Positions 18,605 to 27,278 of a stretch of 64,000 nt of DNA are shown here, piece by piece. This stretch comes from Rhizobium croatiense. GTDB lineage: Bacteria; Pseudomonadota; Alphaproteobacteria; Rhizobiales; Rhizobiaceae. Under the pieces are notes generated by a model. It was not told the DNA's origin, made no database searches, and saw nothing but the letters and a program-made list of their open reading frames with translations. The stretch covers positions 248,001-312,000 of the forward strand of contig NZ_JAILYJ010000004.1 in NCBI RefSeq assembly GCF_019793465.1, in the 5' to 3' direction. How positions within the stretch are numbered: position 1 is the stretch's first letter; the number at the start of each line of letters is the position of its first letter. The translations under genes were made by a program, and so were the position numbers.

Positions 18605-19450
18605 TTAGGAACCTAGCAGGAGTTTCTTGCCTGCCGCAGCGATCCACGAGCCCTTGTTTTCACGCGGCTCGGCGCCACCGGTCTGCAGCAGCTTGTAGGA
18701 ATCGGCGTACCACTGGCTGTCGGGGTAGTTGTGACCAAGAACGGCTGCCGCGGTCTGCGCCTCGTCGACGATGCCCATCGCATAATAGGCCTCGACCAGA
18801 CGGGCGAGCGCCTCTTCGATCTGGTTCGTGTTCGGATATTTCTCGACAACGATGCGGAAGCGCGAGATGGCGGCGAGATACTCCTTCCGCTCCATGTAGT
18901 AGCGGCCGATCTGCATTTCCTTGCCGGCCAGCTGGTCGCGCGCATAGCGGATCTTCGCCTGCGCGTCGTCGACATATTCGGAGTTCGGGTAATTGTCGAC
19001 GACGGCCTGCATCGCCTCGATCGTCTTGGCCGAGGCGCGCTGGTCCTGCGTCACGTCGACGATCTGTTTGGAATAGGTGAGACCGACGAGATACTGTACA
19101 TAGGCGGCATCCTGGGACTTCGGATATTGCGCCATGTAACGGTTGCCCGAAGCCAGTGCGTCGTCGAGCCGACCCTGGCGGTATTTGACGAAGGTGCTCA
19201 TCACCAGCGCCTTGCGCGCCCATTCGGAGAACGGATTCTCACGGTCGATGGCGTCGAACTTGCGCGCCGCTTCCGCCATGTTGCCGGCCTTCATGTTGGC
19301 AAGGCCCTGGGTGTAGAGCACGTCCGGCGGGTCGGTTTCGAGGCCGAGCTTGGTGATGTCGATATCGGGGTCCGACTGGCAGCCGGATATCGAGGCGCCT
19401 GCGCTGAGCACCAGAAGCGATGCGAACAAAGCGCGCGCTGTCTTCATCAT
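18605..19450 (-). CDS. bamD: Outer membrane assembly lipoprotein BamD
   Basis: A 281-residue lipoprotein component of the Bam complex, which inserts beta-barrel proteins into the outer membrane. A signal peptide ends in a lipobox around SISGC, and TPR repeats follow, starting PPDVLYTQGLANMKAGNMAEAARKFDAI. Other family marks are NPFSEWARKALVMSTFVKYRQGR and YPNSEYVDDAQAKIRYARDQLA. The start reads ATGATGAAG; either ATG (19450 or 19447) is possible, since AAGGT is closer to the first and GGATC further away. It is followed by recN. Confidence 0.93.
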   Translation of the reverse strand: MMKTARALFASLLVLSAGASISGCQSDPDIDITKLGLETDPPDVLYTQGLANMKAGNMAEAARKFDAIDRENPFSEWARKALVMSTFVKYRQGRLDDALASGNRYMAQYPKSQDAAYVQYLVGLTYSKQIVDVTQDQRASAKTIEAMQAVVDNYPNSEYVDDAQAKIRYARDQLAGKEMQIGRYYMERKEYLAAISRFRIVVEKYPNTNQIEEALARLVEAYYAMGIVDEAQTAAAVLGHNYPDSQWYADSYKLLQTGGAEPRENKGSWIAAAGKKLLLGS

Positions 19451-19688
19451 ACCTTCAGATCCTGCATAAGCCATTCGAAAGAACCCCACTGCCGCCGCTC
19501 GCTCCACGGCAGCCACGCCTCGCTGGCGTTTCTAGCCACAAATGTGCATCGAGAGCAACGCAATGATAAGGCATTAACGCATTTTTGTGGCAGCCGCGGC
19601 CGGAATGACCGGCTTTTCACCTTCTTTCCGACCTGTTGCAACTAAGCACCTGCCGCAAATGCCAATCGCTGCAGACTCGGGACGACAT

Positions 19689-19716
19689 AAAAAAACCGCC
19701 TCCGGGAAAGAGGCGG
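19689..19716 (-). terminator. Intrinsic terminator of lpxC
   Basis: On the minus strand, CCGCCTC-TTTCCCG-GAGGCGG is followed by TTTTTTT, about 26 bases after the lpxC stop. Confidence 0.9.
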
Positions 19717-19741
19717 CCTGGTCTTAAGAATATGCTGGAGG

Positions 19742-20698
19742 TCATGCCGACCAGGGAGCGAATTCCGAAGCGCTGACGGCGATCATTTCCCGAGCAGCGA
19801 CGCGCTGACGCGGCGTCGACGTCTCGACCACTTCATAAGCGGAGGGATCGGCGAGCAGCGCCTTCAAAGCATTGGCATTCATCTTGTGGCCGCCACGGTA
19901 GGAGCGGTAGCAACCGATGAACTGGACGCCGGCAAGCGACAGGTCGCCGACGGCATCGAGCGTCTTGTGGCGGACGAACTCGTCCTTGGCGTAGCGCAGC
20001 CCTTCGACGTTGATGACGGTGTTGTCGTCCGAAATGACGACGGAATTTTCGAGCGACGAGCCGAGCGCATGTCCGGAAGCCCAGAGCCGCTCGACATCGC
20101 GCATGAACCCGAAGGTGCGGGCCCGGGAAAGCTCCGTCTTGAAGACCGCGGCGCTCATGTCGCCGGCCCATTTCTGCCGGCCGATCAGCGGGCAGTCGAA
20201 ATCGATCTCGACCTCGAAGCGCGTGCCGTCATAAGGACGGAATTCGCTCCAGGAACCGCCATGCTCGATTCGCACAGGCTTGGTGATACGGATATAGCGG
20301 CGCTTGACGCCGAGCGAGACGAGACCGGCTTGCTCGATCGCCTCGACGAAAGGCAACGAGCTGCCGTCCATGATCGGCATTTCGGCGCCCTGCACTTCGA
20401 TCAACACATTGTCGAGGCCGAGCGCATAGATGGCGGCCATGACATGTTCGATCGTCGCGACCGAATGAGTCGGTGAAAAGCCGAGCACGGTGCAGAGGTC
20501 GGTATTGCCGACCTGCGACGAGACGGCCTTGAGTTCGGTGATGTCGCCATTGTCATGCAGGCGCTGGAAAACGACGCCGGTGTCCGATTCGGCCGGGTTC
20601 AGCGTGATCGAGACATTGGCACCTGAATGGACCCCGATGCCCGAGAGCGTCACGGGACGCGATACCGTCGTTTGAAAACCCAGCAAGCCAATTGCCAT
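19742..20698 (-). CDS. lpxC: UDP-3-O-acyl-N-acetylglucosamine deacetylase LpxC
   Basis: A 318-residue zinc enzyme that catalyses the committed step of lipid A synthesis. Zinc and catalytic residues are recognisable in ATIEHVMAAIYALGLDN, EMPIMDGSSLPFVEAI and FVRHKTLDAVGDLSLAG, with a conserved His near YRGGHKMNANALKALL. Length is typical. It follows ftsZ by 261 bases in the same direction, separated by the strong ftsZ terminator, so it has its own promoter within 20699-20902. It is closed by an intrinsic terminator. Confidence 0.97.
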   Translation of the reverse strand: MAIGLLGFQTTVSRPVTLSGIGVHSGANVSITLNPAESDTGVVFQRLHDNGDITELKAVSSQVGNTDLCTVLGFSPTHSVATIEHVMAAIYALGLDNVLIEVQGAEMPIMDGSSLPFVEAIEQAGLVSLGVKRRYIRITKPVRIEHGGSWSEFRPYDGTRFEVEIDFDCPLIGRQKWAGDMSAAVFKTELSRARTFGFMRDVERLWASGHALGSSLENSVVISDDNTVINVEGLRYAKDEFVRHKTLDAVGDLSLAGVQFIGCYRSYRGGHKMNANALKALLADPSAYEVVETSTPRQRVAAREMIAVSASEFAPWSA

Positions 20699-20902
20699 AA
20701 AATCTGCCTTTATTTTTCCGCTCCAGCGATCTGTTCCACGGTGCGGTTTTCATTCGTTCTGCAGAAGGAGCCTCGTTGAGGAGTCTCCTAGGGCAGTTTC
20801 CTTGCATCATACTTACGTGCGCCGGCGCTCCAATCCAAATCACTGTTTCTTTCGGTTTGTTACGAAGTCACACGATTGATATCGCTCAGCAATTCCGGGC
20901 TG

Positions 20903-20943
20903 AAAAACGTAAATGCCCGGGACCTTGATCCCGGGCATTTACG
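20903..20943 (-). terminator. Strong intrinsic terminator of ftsZ
   Basis: A perfect 14-bp stem (CGTAAATGCCCGGG and its complement) with an 8-base loop is followed on the minus strand by TTTTT. It lies 17 bases after the ftsZ stop. Confidence 0.92.
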
Positions 20944-20959
20944 GTGTCGAATCGCAGCC

Positions 20960-22690
20960 TCAGTTCGACTGGCGACGCAGGAATGCCGGGATTTCCAGCT
21001 GGTCGTCTTCCTGCATCATGCGCGCCTGCGGAACCGCACGACCCTGATCGTCGAGATTGCCGCGGCGCGGTGCGTAGAGGCTTGCCTCCGGCGACAGCGG
21101 ACGCCGCTGCTGCGAAGCGGCTGGCGGTGCGGCGGTCATGTCGGCGGCAACCGCGTCATCGTCGCGGCGCCCCAGCGAATTGGTGATTCGCTTGAGCAGG
21201 CCCATTGGGCCGCGCTCTTCCTGGCCATGCGCGGAAGCCGCCTGCGTGCGGTGGTCGAGTTCGGCCTGAACGACCGGCGGGAAATCCTCTACCTTCGGCA
21301 TGCGGACGGGTTCAGCCGACTGACGGATGATCGGCTCCTGCCGGACCGGCTGCGGCTGGATCGGCTGCTGCTGGATGGGCTGGCTCATCACCGGCTGGCT
21401 CATCACCGGTGCCGGAGCCTGTTGCTGCACCTGAGGACGCATGGCCGGAGCCTCCGGTGCAGGCGCGAAAATCTTGCTCTGCGGACGGAAGACTTCCTGC
21501 TGCGCAGCAGGCTGCTGAAGCGGTGCGGTGGCACGCGGGGCCGGAATCTCAAGCTCGCGTTCCATCTCGGCTTCGCGGATGGTCTGGGCGATCGGATCAA
21601 TGGCCTTTGGTGCCTGCATCACCGGCGCAGGCTGAACTGCGGCCGCTGCCGGAGCAACAGCCGCGGAGGGACGGATAGCGGGCTTGGCAGCCGGCTGGAA
21701 GTTGCGCTCGGCGGCTTCGCTGATCGCCCGGTCGATGCCGGTTGCGACGACCGAGACGCGGATGATGCCTTCGAGCGATTCGTCGAAGGTGGCGCCGAGG
21801 ATGATGTTGGCGTCCGGATCGACTTCCTCGCGGATACGCGTTGCAGCTTCGTCGACTTCGAAGAGCGTGAGGTCGCGACCGCCGGTGATCGAGATCAGCA
21901 GGCCCTGAGCGCCCTTCATCGAGGTTTCGTCGAGCAGCGGGTTGGCGATCGCCGCTTCGGCGGCCTGCAGTGCGCGGCCGGCGCCGGAGGCTTCGCCGGT
22001 GCCCATCATCGCGCGGCCCATTTCGCGCATGACCGAGCGGACGTCGGCGAAGTCGAGGTTGATGAGACCTTCCTTCACCATCAGGTCGGTGATGCAGGCA
22101 ACGCCCGAATAGAGAACCTGGTCGGCCATGGCGAACGCGTCGGCGAAGGTCGTCTTGTCGTTGGCAATGCGGAAGAGGTTCTGGTTCGGAATGACGATCA
22201 GCGTGTCGACAGACTTCTGCAGTTCCTGAATGCCCATCTCGGCGAGACGCATGCGGCGGCCGCCTTCGAAATGGAACGGCTTGGTGACGACGCCGACCGT
22301 CAGGATGCCCTTGTTGCGGGCGGCCTGCGCGACAACAGGAGCAGCACCGGTACCGGTGCCGCCGCCCATGCCGGCGGTGACGAAGCACATATGCGTGCCG
22401 TTCAGGTGATCGACGATCTCGTCGATGCATTCTTCAGCGGCCGCGCGACCGACTTCCGGCTGCGAACCGGCACCGAGGCCCTCGGTGACGTTGACGCCGA
22501 GCTGGATGATGCGCTCGGCCTTCGTCATCGTCAGCGCCTGCGCATCCGTGTTGGCAACGACGAAGTCGACGCCCTGGAGGCCGGCGGTGATCATGTTGTT
22601 GACGGCGTTGCCGCCACCGCCGCCAACGCCGAACACGGTGATGCGCGGCTTCAGCTCTGTGATGTCAGGCTTTTGCAGCTTGATGGTCAT
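20960..22690 (-). CDS. ftsZ: Cell division GTPase FtsZ with long linker
   Basis: A 576-residue tubulin homologue that forms the Z ring. The GTPase domain (about residues 1-315) has [13 protein letters not shown], the tubulin signature GGGTGTG and the T7-loop region DADIN-type residues around DFADVRSVM. An unusually long Pro/Gln/Ala-rich linker of about 240 residues follows, with short repeats such as [16 protein letters not shown]. The conserved C-terminal peptide [15 protein letters not shown] recruits FtsA and other membrane anchors. The start [19 protein letters not shown] at 22690 is the conserved one. It follows ftsA by 55 bases and is closed by a 14-bp terminator. Confidence 0.97.
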   Translation of the reverse strand: MTIKLQKPDITELKPRITVFGVGGGGGNAVNNMITAGLQGVDFVVANTDAQALTMTKAERIIQLGVNVTEGLGAGSQPEVGRAAAEECIDEIVDHLNGTHMCFVTAGMGGGTGTGAAPVVAQAARNKGILTVGVVTKPFHFEGGRRMRLAEMGIQELQKSVDTLIVIPNQNLFRIANDKTTFADAFAMADQVLYSGVACITDLMVKEGLINLDFADVRSVMREMGRAMMGTGEASGAGRALQAAEAAIANPLLDETSMKGAQGLLISITGGRDLTLFEVDEAATRIREEVDPDANIILGATFDESLEGIIRVSVVATGIDRAISEAAERNFQPAAKPAIRPSAAVAPAAAAVQPAPVMQAPKAIDPIAQTIREAEMERELEIPAPRATAPLQQPAAQQEVFRPQSKIFAPAPEAPAMRPQVQQQAPAPVMSQPVMSQPIQQQPIQPQPVRQEPIIRQSAEPVRMPKVEDFPPVVQAELDHRTQAASAHGQEERGPMGLLKRITNSLGRRDDDAVAADMTAAPPAASQQRRPLSPEASLYAPRRGNLDDQGRAVPQARMMQEDDQLEIPAFLRRQSN

Positions 22691-22745
22691 GGTACCTGTT
22701 CCTTCTCTCTCTGGCCGCATCGCCACGCCGGCCAATTACTCAATT

Positions 22746-24077
22746 TCAGAAGCTTTCCTTCAACCACTGGCCCATCCGGGCTATGCGGCTGTTATTTCCC
22801 CCAAGCGACATGAGCAGACCGCTCTGTGACGCATGTGTCTCCATGTCCGCGACCTGCGGATAGATCATCAGACCGACGGCCGTCGAAAACGCCGGGCCCT
22901 TGGCCGCCGTCGGCAATCCCGACACGCCCATTGGGCGGCCGATGCGGACGTTGCGGGCAAGGATGCGCCGCGCCACTTCGGCAAGGCCGGTCAGCTGGCT
23001 CGCGCCGCCCGTCAGCACGACGCGCTTGCCGACGATCGGGCTGAAGCCGGAGCGCTGGATCCGGTCGCGGATCAGTTCCATCGTCTCTTCGATTCTGGCC
23101 GAGACGATGCGCGAAACCAGCGCCCGCGGCACCTGCGACGGCTGGTCGCGATCATCCTCGCCGATCGGCGGGATTGAGATCAGCTCGCGCTCGTCGGAGG
23201 AATTCGAAAGCGCCGAGGCATGCACGACCTTCAGCCGTTCCGCATCCTCGATGCGGGTGGAAAGACCGCGCGCCAGATCGGTGGTGACATGATGGCCGCC
23301 GAGGCCGACGGCGTCGGTGTGAACAAGCTTGCCCTCGGCAAAGACCGAGATTGTCGTCGTGCCGCCACCCATGTCGATCGCCGCGCAGCCGAGCTCGACC
23401 TCGTCGTCGACGAGAGCGGCAAGACCCGATGCATAGGGCGTCGCAACGATGCCCTCGACCGAAAGATGCGCCCGGTTGACGCTGAGCTCGAGGTTCTTCA
23501 GCGCCGAGCGCTCTGCGGTGACGACATGCATGTCGACGCCGAGCGCATCGCCATACATCGCGAGCGGATCGCGGATGCCGCGCTCGCCGTCAAGCGAGAA
23601 GCCGGTCGCCAGCGAATGCAGCACCGAACGGTCCTGGCGCAGCGACTGCTGGCAGGCGGCCGAGAGCACCTTCTTCAGATCGTTGAGCTCGACTTCCTGG
23701 CCGCCGAGATCGATGGTCGCCGTGTAAATGTCGCTGCCGAGACGGCCGGCCGTCAGGTTGACGATCAGGCTCTCGACGGTCAGCCCCGCCATGCGCTCGG
23801 CCGCATCGACGGCGAGCCGGATGACGCCTTCCAGCGCGTCGAGGTCGGCGATGACGCCGGTCTTGATGCCGCGGGAGCGCTGATGGCCGATGCCGATGAT
23901 CTCGATATTGTGGGTGCGGCCAGGCAGGATCTGGCTTTCCTCGCGCGGCGTCAGCCGGCCGATCATGCAGACGACCTTGGTCGAGCCGATGTCGAGCACC
24001 GAAACGATATGCGACCGCTTCGACGAAAGCGGCTTCAGGCGCGGCAATCCGAAATGGGATGAACCGAACAAGCTCAT
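22746..24077 (-). CDS. ftsA: Cell division protein FtsA
   Basis: A 443-residue actin-fold ATPase that tethers FtsZ to the membrane. Visible are the phosphate-1 motif VLDIGSTKVVCMIGRL, the inserted SHS2-type 1C region, AAIDMGGGTTTISVFAEGKLVHTDAVGLGG (phosphate 2), VLTGGASQLTGL (adenosine), and the C-terminal amphipathic membrane-targeting helix NSRIARMGQWLKESF. The start [14 protein letters not shown] overlaps the ftsQ stop by 4 bases (ATGA), which indicates translational coupling. A longer open frame upstream is ftsQ read in another frame. Confidence 0.96.
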   Translation of the reverse strand: MSLFGSSHFGLPRLKPLSSKRSHIVSVLDIGSTKVVCMIGRLTPREESQILPGRTHNIEIIGIGHQRSRGIKTGVIADLDALEGVIRLAVDAAERMAGLTVESLIVNLTAGRLGSDIYTATIDLGGQEVELNDLKKVLSAACQQSLRQDRSVLHSLATGFSLDGERGIRDPLAMYGDALGVDMHVVTAERSALKNLELSVNRAHLSVEGIVATPYASGLAALVDDEVELGCAAIDMGGGTTTISVFAEGKLVHTDAVGLGGHHVTTDLARGLSTRIEDAERLKVVHASALSNSSDERELISIPPIGEDDRDQPSQVPRALVSRIVSARIEETMELIRDRIQRSGFSPIVGKRVVLTGGASQLTGLAEVARRILARNVRIGRPMGVSGLPTAAKGPAFSTAVGLMIYPQVADMETHASQSGLLMSLGGNNSRIARMGQWLKESF

Positions 24078-25027
24078 ATATTCTGCCCCGCCTTCTTCAA
24101 TTCTTTCGTACGCTCCGTTACTGCCGCCTGCCGGCGAACCGCCGCTTCCGGCGTCAGCTGGATCGCGGTTCTGTCCGGCAACCTCAGGTCGACCGCGGCG
24201 ATGTCGCGCTCCAGCAGCTGATGCTGCTTGTCGAAGGCCGACAGCGTCGCCAGCGCCTGGTCGATGCCGTCCTCCGGCAGCTTGACGACGACGCCATTGT
24301 CCATGTGCAGGTCCCAGCGACGGCCGGATATCCAGACAAAGGCCTTCACGCGCGCCTTCACGTCGGGCCACTTCGAGAAGGCCTCGTCGAGCGAAGCCGC
24401 TGCCGTTTCGGCATCGCGGCCGACGACGAGCGGCAGCGCCGAGAACTTGTTGTCGCGCAGCGGCGCAATGACGCTGCCGTTCTTTTCGATCAGCGAAAGC
24501 TCCTGCCCGTGCTGCCAGATTGCATAGGCCTGGCGCTCCCTGAGCTTCACCTCGATCGTCTTCGGGTAGATCTTGCGGACCTCGACATTCTCGACCCAGG
24601 GAAGATGCGCGATCTTCCGGCGAGCGGCATCGACGTCGAGCGCAACCAGCGAGGTCGTGCCGTCGAGGCCGATCAGCTGCAGGATTTCGATTTCGGAGGT
24701 TTCGGAATTGCCGGAGACTTTCACATCCTCGATCGCAAAGCCCGCCGCCGTCGTCGTTGCCTGGGCGACAGCTTCGGTGTGACCGCCGAGCGACATGCCG
24801 TAAAGCCCCGTCGCGCCTAAGAAAACCAGCGCCGAAACCGTGCCCGTATGGGCCGGGATATAGATGCGGCCGCTGCCGAGACTGATCAGGAAACGAGTGA
24901 CGCGGCGCAGCGGACGCGGCAGGACGAATCGCTCTTCGGCTTCCACGGTCGGAAGCACGGCATGATGGCTGGGGCGCCCTATCTTCTTGACCGTCAACGC
25001 AAACAAGACGCGTCCTCCACCATCCAC
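24074..25027 (-). CDS. ftsQ: Cell division protein FtsQ
   Basis: A 317-residue single-pass divisome protein. A cytoplasmic N-terminal segment (about 60 residues) is followed by one membrane helix ([19 protein letters not shown]), a POTRA domain ([27 protein letters not shown]) and the beta domain ([30 protein letters not shown]). It links cytoplasmic FtsA to periplasmic FtsL/FtsB partners. The ATG at 25027 lies 34 bases inside the end of ddlB; a GTG six codons downstream (VLFALTVKK) is an alternative. No FtsB homologue is evident in this window. Confidence 0.93.
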   Translation of the reverse strand: MDGGGRVLFALTVKKIGRPSHHAVLPTVEAEERFVLPRPLRRVTRFLISLGSGRIYIPAHTGTVSALVFLGATGLYGMSLGGHTEAVAQATTTAAGFAIEDVKVSGNSETSEIEILQLIGLDGTTSLVALDVDAARRKIAHLPWVENVEVRKIYPKTIEVKLRERQAYAIWQHGQELSLIEKNGSVIAPLRDNKFSALPLVVGRDAETAAASLDEAFSKWPDVKARVKAFVWISGRRWDLHMDNGVVVKLPEDGIDQALATLSAFDKQHQLLERDIAAVDLRLPDRTAIQLTPEAAVRRQAAVTERTKELKKAGQNI

Positions 25028-25920
25028 CGGAGAAACTCACCAAAGGAATAGCCGGCATGGCCGGCCATTTCGGGCACGAGCGAGGTTGGAGTCATCCCAG
25101 GCTGGGTATTGACCTCCAGCCAGATGATTTCGCCGTCTTCGGAGAAACGATCGTCGTAACGAAAGTCAGACCGACTGACGCCGCGACAACCGATTGCCTG
25201 ATGCGCCCTTACGGCCAATGTTTGTATTTTTTGGTAAATATTCGGTGAAATTTTCGCCGGGATGACGTGTTTTGAACCGCCCGCGGCATACTTGGAATCG
25301 TAATCATAGAAATTGTGTCCCTGCGGCACCACCTCGGTGACACCAAGCGCCGTCTCGCCCATGACGCCGCAGGTGAGCTCGCGGCCGTAGACGTAGCGCT
25401 CAACGAGAACGTCCTCACCATAGCGCCACTCGGTCGAACTGACGACCTGCGGCGGATGCGCCTGATCTTCCGTGACGATGACGACGCCGAAGCTCGAGCC
25501 CTCGCGAACCGGCTTCACCACATAGGGAGGCTTCATCGGATGCGTCGAGGGAAAGGCAAAACGGTTGATAACCCGCGATTCGGCAACCGGAATGCCGGCA
25601 GCGGCGGCGACAAGCTTCGCCTTGTCCTTGTCCATTGCCAGCGCCGAGGCAAGCACGCCCGAATGCGTATAGGGGATTTCGAGATATTCAAGGATGCCCT
25701 GGATGGTGCCATCCTCGCCGAAGGGCCCGTGAAGGGCATTGAAGACGACATCAGGCTTCAGCGCCGCGAGCTTTTCGGAAACGTCGCGCGCGACATCGAT
25801 GCACGCCACCTGGAAGCCTTCCGCTTCGAGGGCTTCTGCGCAAGCCTTTCCCGAGGAAAGGCTGACAGGCCGTTCCGAGGAAAATCCGCCCATCAGGACA
25901 GCAACATGCTTGCGACTCAT
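24994..25920 (-). CDS. ddlB: D-alanine-D-alanine ligase DdlB
   Basis: A 308-residue ATP-grasp ligase that makes the D-Ala-D-Ala dipeptide for MurF. The N-terminal domain begins [24 protein letters not shown], with the [23 protein letters not shown] segment, the ATP-grasp loop [13 protein letters not shown], and the metal-site end [22 protein letters not shown]. The start at 25920 matches the family; the frame is open upstream without similarity. It heads a ddlB-ftsQ-ftsA-ftsZ unit, cut off from murB by an oppositely oriented gene. Confidence 0.97.
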   Translation of the reverse strand: MSRKHVAVLMGGFSSERPVSLSSGKACAEALEAEGFQVACIDVARDVSEKLAALKPDVVFNALHGPFGEDGTIQGILEYLEIPYTHSGVLASALAMDKDKAKLVAAAAGIPVAESRVINRFAFPSTHPMKPPYVVKPVREGSSFGVVIVTEDQAHPPQVVSSTEWRYGEDVLVERYVYGRELTCGVMGETALGVTEVVPQGHNFYDYDSKYAAGGSKHVIPAKISPNIYQKIQTLAVRAHQAIGCRGVSRSDFRYDDRFSEDGEIIWLEVNTQPGMTPTSLVPEMAGHAGYSFGEFLRWMVEDASCLR

Positions 25921-26020
25921 CAACACCCCCAAAAATAACTTCCATTTTTGAAATCGACGCTTGCGCGAAGCTGTCTGCGCCGTTTCGGGCCTTTGTCCGA
26001 TCTGCATGCATTAGAGCATC

Positions 26021-26053
26021 ATTATGGTTAATGAAGTGTTTACTTTCGTTAAC
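26021..26053 (-). promoter_or_regulatory. Possible CtrA-type sites upstream of ddlB
   Basis: Read on the minus strand, TTAACCAT (26031-26024) matches the rhizobial CtrA half-site, and GTTAAC lies at 26053-26048. On the plus strand TTAA-N7-TTTAC starts at 26028. They lie about 105-130 bases before the ddlB start. Binding is inferred from consensus knowledge only. Confidence 0.4.
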
Positions 26054-26209
26054 TCCTGCCCCGGAAATTCGCGATCCTTTACCTTTTGCTCATTTCACCA
26101 CCATTCCCACGCCTTCCGGGGATGGACTGCAGCAGAGGACAAAAACCCTATCTCTTCAATAAGATATCGTGTCGCGCTGAACCACGATGGACTCAGTCAA
26201 AGGAGTGAG

Positions 26210-26245
26210 ATGTCATCCCTCAACGGCGGCCGGTGGCTTGATTGA
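26210..26245 (+). CDS. Possible 11-codon leader peptide before the epimerase gene
   Basis: AAGGAGTGAG lies directly before an ATG that opens MSSLNGGRWLD and then stops (TGA). Five bases after the stop an intrinsic-terminator-like hairpin begins, and the epimerase gene starts 100 bases later. The frame is also open upstream to 26024, but the strong ribosome site favours the short form. SD, short peptide, terminator and gene together resemble an attenuator leader. The peptide lacks a run of a single regulatory codon, so if it controls anything the signal is not obvious. Confidence 0.35.
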   Translation: MSSLNGGRWLD

Positions 26246-26250
26246 TTAAT

Positions 26251-26287
26251 GCGGAGAGCGGCAACGCCCGCTCCGCCCTGCTTTTTT
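26251..26287 (+). terminator. Intrinsic terminator upstream of the epimerase gene
   Basis: GCGGAG pairs with CTCCGC and, inside, CGG pairs with CCG (AG bulge, CAACGC loop); CTTTTTT follows at 26281. It ends a plus-strand transcript that starts somewhere in 26050-26210, where I see no gene other than the 11-codon frame. The rest of the 425-base gap 25921-26345 holds only the CtrA-like sites. Confidence 0.7.
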
Positions 26288-26345
26288 ATTGATGTGGGTC
26301 TGACTTCCGGTTAGCGAAGGCGCATGGATGAGCAGGGAGAAGATC

Positions 26346-27275
26346 ATGCGATGCCTCGTCACCGGCGCTGCCGGCTTCGTCGGTAGTCCACTTGTCAAGC
26401 GGCTGCACGCAGAGAAGACGTGCGATCTTGTGGCCACCTCCAGATCCGAAAAGTCTGCCTTTCCTGATGATGTCAGGCATTTTCGGATTGACATAACCGA
26501 CAGGACCGACTGGACGACGGCACTTGCAGGCGTCGACGTCATCATCCACCTTGCCGCCCGCGTTCACATCATGAACGACCGCGCAGCCGATCCGCTGGCG
26601 GAATTTCGCCGGACGAACACTGTCGCCACACTCAACCTCGCCGAACAGGCCGCCCGCGCCGGCGTGAAGAGGTTCGTCTTCGTCAGCACCATCAAGGTCA
26701 ATGGCGAAGAAAACGATCGGCCGTTCCGGCATGACGACACGCCGAAGCCGATCGATCCCTACGGCATTTCGAAACTGGAAAGCGAAATCGGCCTGCGTGA
26801 AATCGCCGCCCGCACCGGCATGGAAATCGTCGTCATCCGCCCGCCCCTGGTCTATGGCCCCGGCGCCAGAGGCAACTTCGCTCTTCTTATCGGGCTCGTC
26901 CGCAAGCGGATACCGCTCCCTTTCGCTTCGCTGAAGAACCGCCGCACATTGGTGGCGGTGCAAAATCTCGTCGATCTGATCATCACCTGCGCGGCGCATC
27001 CCGCCGCCGGCGGTGAGATTTTCCTTGCCGGAGATGGTGAGGACCTGTCGACCCCGGAACTCATCCGGGGAATTGCCGCGGGGCTTGGCGTCACGCCGAT
27101 GCTGGTCCCCTTCCCGTCTGCATTGCTGCACATGGCGGCGAAGGCTGTCGGGAAGGAAGCCGTCTATCAACGCCTTTGCGGTTCGCTGCAGGTCGACATC
27201 TCCCAGGCGCGCAACGTTCTAGGCTGGACGCCGGTCGTCACGCCGCGCCAAGGCCTGAAACTGGCGGTGAAGTAG
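26346..27275 (+). CDS. NAD-dependent epimerase/dehydratase (extended SDR)
   Basis: A 309-residue nucleotide-sugar epimerase-type protein. The cofactor motif is CLVTGAAGFVGSPLVKRL, then VIIHLAARVHIM, the catalytic Ser/Thr region FVSTIKVNGE, the Y-x3-K pair in DPYGISKLESE and RPPLVYGPGARGNFALL. It resembles UDP-glucose 4-epimerase-related proteins of polysaccharide loci (WbpV / Gne-like); the substrate is unknown. The ATG at 26346 follows AGGGAGA; an ATG 6 codons upstream is less well placed. It is encoded against the surrounding dcw operon and separates murB from ddlB; its stop faces the murB stop 3 bases away. Confidence 0.88.
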   Translation: MRCLVTGAAGFVGSPLVKRLHAEKTCDLVATSRSEKSAFPDDVRHFRIDITDRTDWTTALAGVDVIIHLAARVHIMNDRAADPLAEFRRTNTVATLNLAEQAARAGVKRFVFVSTIKVNGEENDRPFRHDDTPKPIDPYGISKLESEIGLREIAARTGMEIVVIRPPLVYGPGARGNFALLIGLVRKRIPLPFASLKNRRTLVAVQNLVDLIITCAAHPAAGGEIFLAGDGEDLSTPELIRGIAAGLGVTPMLVPFPSALLHMAAKAVGKEAVYQRLCGSLQVDISQARNVLGWTPVVTPRQGLKLAVK

Positions 27276-27278
27276 CCG

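Noticed and set aside
20876-22813. Plus-strand open frame of 645 codons antisense to ftsZ
   Set aside because: Long antisense frames are common in GC-rich DNA; the FtsZ protein on the other strand is unequivocal and the antisense product is low-complexity Arg/Asp/Leu-rich sequence.
22746-25058. Extended N-terminus for FtsA (770 codons)
   Set aside because: The upstream part is ftsQ in another frame; the ATGA overlap at 24074-24077 gives the real start.
26286-27170. Minus-strand open frame of 294 codons that would restore a continuous dcw direction
   Set aside because: The plus-strand epimerase has a full set of SDR motifs; the minus-strand frame has none.
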